NCBI GenBank assembly: GCA_035771175.1 | Contig: CM069600.1 | Location: 10,935,729-10,999,728, forward strand | Direction: 5' to 3' | Source of the DNA: Paratinospora sagittata | Taxonomy: Eukaryota > Streptophyta > Magnoliopsida > Ranunculales > Menispermaceae | DNA: 64,000 bases | Shown here: in pieces, positions 53,201 to 62,200 of the stretch | Position numbering within the stretch: position 1 is the first letter of the stretch | Layout of the letters: every line of letters begins with the position of its first letter | The notes under the pieces: model-generated | The model's database searches: none | The model's input: only the letters and a program-made list of their open reading frames with translations | What the model was told of the DNA's origin: nothing | Made by a program: the position numbers and the translations under genes

Positions 53201-56200
53201 TGGATAGGCGGTCAACATCAGGCTATTGCACGTATGTTTGGGGTAATTTGGTTACATGGAGGAGTAAGAAACAGTCTGTTGTGTCGAGGAGCAGCGCAGA
53301 AGCCGAGTTCAGAGCCTTAGCATTGGGGATTTGTGAAGGAATCTGGGTGAGGAAGCTCCTCGGAGAAATCGGAGTGAAGTGTCATGGGTCAATTACTATG
53401 CGCTGTGACAATCAGGCAGCAATTAGCATAGCAAAGAACCCCGTTCATCATGACCGCACCAAACATATTGAAATTGATCGGCATTTCATCTCCGAGAAGA
53501 TTGAAAGTGAAGTAGTGCAACTCGTGTACACTCCAACCCGTCAACAGACAGCGGATATCTTCACCAAGCCACTTCCAAGAGTTAACTTTGAAGACTTGAG
53601 GTGCAAGCTAGGCATGTATGATATATACAACCTAGCTTGAGGGGGAGTGTGGAATTCTTGATTATTAGCTCAGTTTTTTCCTTATTAATTAGTATTTATT
53701 TACTTGCCTGTTTTAATATATTCTGTTGATTTGTTATTCCTAGTCTTGTGGTCCAGATCCTATTTTATAGGATCTTAGAGGTTCTCTTTAGGTTATATAT
53801 ATTCATTAGGATGTATGTATCTTTATGTGAATATAATAAAAAGGAGAAACAAAGATTCTCTCTTTTCTTCTTCTCTTCACTCCACGAAATCTCACAAATT
53901 CTAAATGCTAGGGCGCAAGATCTCTTTTTAGTAGATGTCCAATACATCATCTTATATGCCCACAGGATCAGTGGGTGTTTGTTGGACCATGATCCTTTAG
54001 TCTTCTTTAGGTGGAGCTTGTACTTCATGAATTTATTTACGAACCCAACTTTCCGATTGGCTTGTAGGTGTATTGGACAAGAATAAGAGTGCTCATAACG
54101 CTACAAACTCTTTACAGTCAAATACCCTCTTATTGTCTATGATGACGGTGTTGAAAGTGCTATACCAACAAATTATGTTTCTCCATGTGAAGTTTCCCAC
54201 CTTGCCTACTTTTTTTTAGAGGAAAGAAGATAAGACTGTATATTAATATCTTAAGACGCATACAACAATAAGGATGGAAGAGCACCAAGGATACTCTAAC
54301 CACCATCCACAGGGATACTCTACCTTGCGTACTTGGTAAAGTAGTTTATCATAATTATAGCGAACTTGACCTACCCTTGTCATTGTGGAAGGGGATCATT
54401 GAGATTTATACCCATTTCGCAAGGGCCAAGGACTGGTCAACACAATGAGAAGTTGAGGAGGTTGATGGATGATGGTCCAAACATCTTTGGCACTTCTCAC
54501 AATTTGTCACCATTTCCTTTGCATCTCGAACCTTGATGGATATGGCGCCAATATTACCCATGCCTTATATTTTGTAAACTAGAGCTGATCCCTGAGTGGT
54601 TGTCCCATGTACTATTGTGAATCGCTTCAAGCACCTTGTTGGCTTCTTCTCAGTCAAGACACCTAAGGTACGACAGGGAGAATCCCCATCTATATAACGT
54701 TTTGTTGGTGAACTTCAATTGGGTAAGTAGGCAATGTACCGACCATGAGGAACTGGTAGACGGGCTTATTCCAAGAGTTGTGCATTTCAAATGAGTATAA
54801 TATATTTGCAACATTGATTGAGGGCTCCACAAAAAGCATGATTGGAACAAAGGCGACCATGTAGGTATTCAAGACAAGAGGCAAGCTTGGATAGCAAGCT
54901 TGGACTATATTATTGTTCTTGGATTGCTATATCTACATTAGGTCAATGTACTAAAATAATTGCAACATTTCCCTCGTCACTTTAAGGTGTGCTTGCATCT
55001 ACTTTTCCTTGGCTTGATAATTTTGGGAGACTTAAGAAACCATCAACTGAGAGTCGCTATGGATTTGTAAGCAATAGGACCCAAAACCTTTGGCAAGCCT
55101 AAGCCTTACTAGAAGAGATTTTAACTCATCCACGATGTCATGGAACCTAAATTTGTTGTGCAATGAACCCTAGAGTTGTTAGGTTATCAGCAGTAACCAT
55201 GCACAACTTTGCCTTCTATTGTAGAAAACCCATCCATTGTAACATTGAAATTTCCTAGTATTTTCCCTCATTTCCATTTTAGTTAGATTCTTATGATGTG
55301 CCTCTATTTTCTTGAAACCTTGCCCCTAAATAGTGGAAAATTTGATTTGAGGGATTGGAGCCCCTCAAAAAAGTGACCTTGAGGGAAAACCCCATGTTTT
55401 GGATGTTGGAGTCATGAACTTAGGTACTTAAATGTATAAGACTTGGGCTTAGAAGGAAGAGGGGTTGAGAAAAGCTCTCATAGTTGAATGGACAAGGTCA
55501 ATTAGACAATTAAGAAGTCATGTAGGTGACTAGAAATGACCTAGGAGTCGTCTAGGTCACATATGACACTGCCTAATTATGATACATACTACACAATACA
55601 CAGAAATAGGTTCTTCTAGTTAATATAAGAAAAGAAAAGGTAATCGTCAAAGAAACCAAACCTGAACGACAGCATATTGCGCACTTTAGGAGCACAAGGC
55701 ATATCCATGAAGAGGGAAGTAGCGAAAAATGAAATACGCCTCCGAGCGTCTAAGTTTACAGGGATTTCCATTGCCGTCTCTTTGACAGTAAGCAACAAAA
55801 GCAATCGTTTGATCTGTCATAAATATTGTGATACTGCTGAGACTAAAACAATAAGCTTAGAAACATTAATGAACTGAATGCTCACCTGTTCCTTCAGAGG
55901 GCCAGAATCTTGCAATGGAAAACAAATGGCAGAACTATCTTCTTTTGAAGCAAATAGTTCCAGTTGAACATCCCCAACGAAATCAGCTGAATCCCCTTCC
56001 ACTGGTTGCACGCAGTAAAGTGAATCTAGAATTCTGTATACAATTAAACCGGTTATTCTAGGTGAGCTGCACACCTGACATACAGAAAATCGGATAGGGT
56101 TCTAGATAATAGACCTGGACTCACATAACATCATATCGCTGGTAACAACCTCAAAGATATCCTGGAGAACTTTCACTACTTTATCTTTTTCTGTTTCTTT

Positions 56201-59200
56201 GTTCTCAGACTTAAAACATGCCATTTCACAAGGAAACATCATTTACAATCAAACTGAACAGTAAAAAGTAAGAAAAAAGAGAATAGTTAATAAGAAAAGT
56301 ACCAAGAGATCAACTAGCTCAATGCATTTAGCATGTAAAGCTGGTAGCTCGCTCATCCTAAAGTCCATGAGAAGGCTGCATCTGCTAATGCTTGTTTCAA
56401 CTTCATTAAATATTTCAGAAATGATCCTAAGAAGCAATAGGTGAGACACTTAGTACGGTCAAAGAAAAAAAAGAACAAAGAAAAGAAAAGAAAAAAGAAA
56501 CAGAGACATTAAGGTTCTGGGTAAGAAAGCCAGGCACAGAAAGTCCAGGGTGTTAAATGATAAAGTAGACTTGAAGAAAGTTGACAGTTTCTCTACCGTT
56601 TCTCTAGATCACGCTCAATTAGATGGTCAAGGATATGCTTTAGCAATCCATAACATTCCTTAACAGCACATAACATGTAGTGATCTTTCTGTATTTTCCT
56701 AACCAGGTTCTCCTCCTTTCCAACGAACTCTTTCGCAATGCTTAATGCTGTTGAAAACTAATAGGAAGAGAAGCAGATAGTTCAAGATGGTATTTTCTAA
56801 GAGGTTATGATTTTGAAAATGAGGATACAATGACATACCTTAGTTGCCAAGAGGAAAACAGGCCAATGTACAAGGCCAGAAATTAATTCAAATGACATGG
56901 GTATTGTCATCAAATCCATCTCCCTGTTGACAGGCAAGACATTTCTCCATCAGGTTTTCCAATACTTCTGGACTGGTTTAAATGGCAATAATAAAGCAGA
57001 CCTGTTACTTATCAAGTCCTCAGAACGGAAACTAGCAATAATTTTGTTCCACACTTGAGCAAATTTAGCAGCACCATTTTTCTCATTTTCTGATACCTGA
57101 AGTAGCAGCAAAATTCAAGGGGGTTCTCAAAAGCAGGGTCGAGGTCTATTAGTGGTGAAAATTGTATTTCACTTAATTAGAGAGAGGAGCTCCATTACCT
57201 TGTGAAATTTATTCTTAAAGAAACTGTTTACATTTCTCTCTTGATCAGGTTTTGTTGAGGGGGGAACAAGGGAAACACTAAAAGCAAATGGCAAAGCATG
57301 GAATCTACTTCTCAGCATCCCCATTGTTCGAATCTAAATTGAGGAAACTTACAAACATGAGAAAACAACAATACTAGGTTCCATGGACAAATGATTTGAG
57401 ACAACATACCTCACCCAGATGACGAAAAATGCCATAAACTCCACCAAAGATTGTACAATAAACAGAATACCATATCTGAGTGTCCATAAAATATACCTGT
57501 ATTAAATGCATATAAAAGATGAGGTTACTTCTAAGTACATGAAAGATGAAATAAAAATGTAAAGTCAATATATGTTGGCGGTGCCCTTTCGCCAAGGAGA
57601 TTTGGAGTAGATGGTGTTATCATTTCCCTGTTGTGAATGGTGTGGATACTGGGGAAGACAATGTAAACATCTTTCCCCTCTTGGACAGTGTTCATTCCTC
57701 CTGGAAAGACCACTAGAAGGTGGTGTGTATGGCAGTGTTATGGTCCCTGTGGAAGGAGCAGAACAACCGCGTGTTCCATGATGAGGTGTGCTCGGCAGCT
57801 AAAGTGTGGGAGAACTCTCACCTTTTAGCTTCATTCTGGGTTGCCAATTGTAACTTGTCTAAGGGCTATGCCTCAGGGGATCGGCTTAGAGGGTGGGGCA
57901 ATTTTGTACCAGCTTAGAAGTATGGATGAGCTGGAATGTTGTAGGTGTTGTACAGTTTTTGTTTTCTTCTTTTACTCATATACATATATACTATTTCTTA
58001 GTTTCTTTTTTTTTTTTTTTTAAAGAACTTATGCTTGCTATGCCAGCTACATGATCTGAACTTGAAGCTTGCATAAAATAGGATTATTATTTAATCTCAA
58101 ATATCCAAAGAAAGAAAAGGGGAACTTACGACTATAATAGGTGCCCAAACAGCTATAATTGCACCAACATTATTCTTCACTGTAGAGCAATAATGTCAGT
58201 AATTGCAAATTATGAAGAGGTTCTACATTACGTGCACCAGAATAACATAGAATAAAGATTACCTTTTGGGAAGAGCTCATGCCAATCATACCTTCTCACA
58301 CCAATTTTCATGATTTGTTTTGTTGGTTCTACAAGTGGGTTTATCTGCATATTTCAAGTAACTTGAAGAATCAAGATGCTTGCATTTCATTGCTTGGGCA
58401 CATTTTTAGTAGTATCAAAATGCCAAGTGATTGGTTTAGCTAGATGTACTTATACAAATATAGCAGATCCAATTCAGATCCCTAAAGGATCTTTTCCCTC
58501 CCTCTCATAGTATGTAATCAATTATTGTCCAAACTTTTTTTTATCTTGTCATGTCATGCCAATAGAAACAAACAAAAGGCCTAACATATATGGATAACGA
58601 TAATTAAGAAAGATATAATTATTTGTGATACAGTTGTTTTGACTCGGCCCCTGATAGAGCGAAGTAGAGGAAGCAGATACATGTAGATGTAGTCGACAAA
58701 AGTCTTTGTTGAGCTGAGTTAGTATATACAATACAATTAACAGGGAGGCCCAACAAGTGTGGATCATCTAACCATTTGTTGAAGAATATATGCCGACATC
58801 ATGCCAAAGGGATGAAAACTCTGTACGGACTTAAACTCTCTCCAAAGGCATGGTTTGGTTGGTTTACCTAAGTGATGAAAAATGTGGGATACAAATAAAG
58901 CCAAGGCGATCATACTCTATTCATTAAGCACTTGGGTTCAGTGGGAGTTACAACTCTTCTAGTGCATGTGGATGGCATTATCATGATTGGAAACGATGCA
59001 AAGGAGACACAGAACCTAAAGCAGTGTTTGACTAGGGAATTTGAAATCAAGGACCTAGGAACGTTGAAATACTTTCTAGGAATTGAGGTTGCACACTCCA
59101 AACAGGGCATCTTTATTTCTTAACAGAAATATACTACTGACCTTCTTAAGGAGACAGGGAAGTAGGCATGACGCCTGACAAGTACACCCATTGACCCTAA

Positions 59201-62200
59201 TCGCAAGCTTGGAGAAGCTGAAAAAGCTACTGCCATAAATAAGGAGATGTATTTACTGAAATTAAAACCACAAGATCAGTTCAATAAGCTCATTTTGAGC
59301 TAGAAGAGACTCCTACCTACGAAAGAGAAGAGACGAACAGAAAGGAATCGCTAGGATTCATCAAATTGAGCTTAAGGTGAGGTGTTCAATGGAATTTCTA
59401 TGCTTCAGCCATCATAAGTAAACTTTTAGAGACTTGTAGCAGAGTTATAACTAAATTAAATGAAGTAATTTGATCTGGAATGAGATCAGATTTGTGGATG
59501 TAAAGTTGAGATGATTCCAATTGAGTTAAGCAACTTTTAGGAGTTGAATTAAGCAAATATAGTGATGCAGAAATGCGAATGGACAATAAATAAATATTGA
59601 AAATAATATTCTTTCAGATTTTAATTATTTGATTGATACCTAATGCACATGATGGAGCCTCTTTGTGGGTTTTAGGTTCTTGAATGATGTTAGACTAAAT
59701 TCTGTGACTTACCGAATTCACATGTAAACTACCTTCAGTTGACATCAGTATTAACTCCAAACTTTGCAAGAAACACTTCATGAACAATATGCAATTACTC
59801 ACCTCATAATAATAGCTGAATGATAATTTGCTCAATAATAATAGCACCCAGAAAAGAGTATATCTACAGTACATGACAAAAGAGAACCATCATGACAAGC
59901 AAATTACAACAGAGAAACAGAAAAAGAATAAAAAGTTGTGTAGGAAGCTACTTCAAAATGGAAGCTTGGTCTTCTTGCATTCCACGCCCTACATATAATC
60001 GGGGCTACAAGAAAATGACTGAAGTAATTATTCTGACTAGTATATAAACAGAAATTTTTGAAAATAAAATATATACAATGCTACAAATGTAGACATAAAA
60101 TAAAATAAGAGAAAAGCAACATGCAGGCTACAAAAAGTCATGTTAAATGGAGAAAAGAAAGCATTAGCAACCAAGTGGTTTGTAGCTGATGAAACAAATA
60201 AAATTCATATATAAAAGCATTAGCAACCAAGTGGTTTGTAGCCGATGAAACAAATAAAATTCAACTATAAAAGCATTACCTATATTAATTGACAAACTGA
60301 TAACCAAAGTTTAAGAAAAAGGCTTCACCAACAGTGACACAACAATGATCTCTTGGCTGAACAAAATGGCATAAAATCCTGGAAGAATATGTCCTTACAC
60401 GAGGTGATGAAGTTCCAGTAGTCCCAGAACGAGAATTTGTACCTTACTGTTTCAAGTAAACTCTGCGAGTAATCATCTCACAGCTAGATGTGGTTTACTC
60501 CTGTATGATGTCTACAATAATGAAAAGGGTTTTCTGCCATCGGAACCACTAGAGAGTGGGTTCATAGTGGCACCCAGACTAGGATTCAGTTAGTTGCATG
60601 TCTCCACTTTTGTGTTTTTTTTTTTTTTTTTTTGTAAAGAAACTAAAGATAGTATATATATATAAATGGGTAAAAAAGGATATACATCATTGTACACTAG
60701 GGTCAATACATCGACAACCAAGCCTTAATCCGAAACAAAATTACCCCACCCTCTAATCCAATCCCCTAGTGCGTAGCCATTAGACAAGCTACTATTGGCT
60801 ACCCAAAAGGAAGCGAAAAGGTGGGAATTCTCCCACACTTTTACTGCCAATGACATCTCATCATGAAACACTTGATTATTACGTTCCTTCCATAAAGACC
60901 ATAAAACTGCCAAACAAACCACCTTCCAGTGTTCTTTCCACTGGGCCGGAACACTATTCATGAAAGGGAATATATTTATATTTTCATCCTCCATATCCAC
61001 TTCTTTCATGACCGGAAAATGGTAGCACCATCTACTCCACACCTCCCTTGTGAAAGGACAACGCCAACACACATGTCCCACAGACTCCAATTCCTGTCTG
61101 TAGATGTAACACCAATATGGGGATAGGTACATATAAGGCATCCTTTTTTGCAACATATTGCCTGTGTTCATCTTCCTGAGAGAAGCAACCCACCCCAGGA
61201 ATTTGACCTTTGATGGCACCTGTGCTTTCCAAATAAAAGTATGATAATTGAAAGGAGGAACTCCACTTTTGTATTTTCAATTTTGGGATTTGGGAAAAGT
61301 CAAGTTTTAAAAATATATTAGGATTTATCTGAGTAGTTTGTTTGGCAGTGGGTTTTTTATTTAGGAGCACTAGCCTACCAACAGTATTGTTGTGCCACAA
61401 GGTTAGTTATTTAAGGTAATAGAGGAGTTTTGACCCTTGTCAAATATTTATAATTCAATCAATTTGGAAATCAATAGGTTTTTTTTTTTAGACGAAACAA
61501 ATATTTATTAATAAGTGAAGTCTTAGAACATATGGAACACCAGAAATACTCAACCCAAGAAAAATAATCCTCGATAACGCCTGCCACATTTCCTACATAC
61601 AACTACTCCAATTTTTACACCATTCAGAGATAAAGAACCTAGCACCAAAATTTGAACTAGCAACCCAATTACAAGCCATCCTAAGGGTTTCTTCTCAAAG
61701 GAACATCCAATCCTTCCTAGCCCCCTCAACAACCTTTCTATTGTGTTCCAACCAAATTGACCAAAGTGTCGAAAAACCTGCAAACTTCAAGATTTCTTTT
61801 TCCTTCCTCGAGAGACCCACGATATGTGACAATGACATGCACTCCTCACAAGAAGATGGTGTGAGGAATTCCCTGCCAAGTCATTTAGATTTAATTAAAA
61901 AATTGTTATTTTCAATTTATGTCCATGGCCTATACACTAAGGGCTCCAAGTTAGTAGCACGACTTTAATTGACCTACTTGCAATTGAGCTAACCATTTAT
62001 TCCGTCAAAATTGATGTGTGTTGCTCTAATTTAAGTTTCAAAAAAAATGTTTGAATTTGGAGGGGAGCCTTGGCGCAATGGTAAGAATTGCATTCGTATC
62101 ACCAGGTGGTCACCGGCTTGGGAACAACCTCTTATGATACAGGGTAAGGCTACATACAATAAACCCAAAAGTGGTCCAAACTCTTCTCAGAGACCCTACA

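Larger units (their letters stand above)
48961..53896 (+). mobile_element. Full-length, apparently young Ty1/copia retrotransposon
   Basis: The 4936-bp element has 249-bp LTRs (48961-49209, 53648-53896) that differ at one base. They start TGTGG and end CTCACA. AATTC duplications flank it (48956-48960, 53897-53901). The primer-binding site TGGTATCAGAGC (49210 on) matches the initiator-methionine tRNA type, and GAGGGGGAG before 53648 is the polypurine tract. One uninterrupted polyprotein ORF fills the interior. It lies antisense to the callose synthase gene. Confidence 0.97.
44900..55250 (-). mobile_element. Decayed Ty3/gypsy element hosting four nested insertions
   Basis: Once the insertions are set aside, the minus strand reads as gypsy pol in order. 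An RNase H-like remnant lies at 55200-54850 (SRCKHTL). The integrase H2C2 region is at 54720-54400 (SLSYLRCLD, EEANKVLEAIHNSTWDNHSG, VTNCEKCQRCLDHHP). Integrase continues at 54028-53897 (LKKTKGSWSNKHPLILWAY, TSTKK) and across the copia insertion at 48960-48830 (KAIIPIGVDIPP). The C-terminal part is at 48250-48033 (SLGGSNFLRLEHQKLE), and the 3' part continues at 45149-44912. There are many stops. LTRs were not delimited. Confidence 0.7.
40837..55661 (-). other. 14.8 kb TE-filled intron of the CALS8-like gene
   Basis: It is bounded by the donor AG/GTTTGG at 55660-55661 and the acceptor CAG ending at 40837. The split codon restores NMLSFSILTPHY. It holds a tandem duplication, a solo LTR, three copies of a ~0.8 kb dispersed repeat (one of them, 39240-40105, lies in the neighbouring intron) and the nested gypsy/MULE/L1/copia cluster. 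In 42460-43520 and 44400-44900 I recognise nothing. Confidence 0.85.

Noticed and set aside
62060..62135. tRNA gene from the GCCTTGGCGCAATGG start
   Set aside because: The A-box part is tRNA-like, but the rest matches the Au SINE and no acceptor stem closes.
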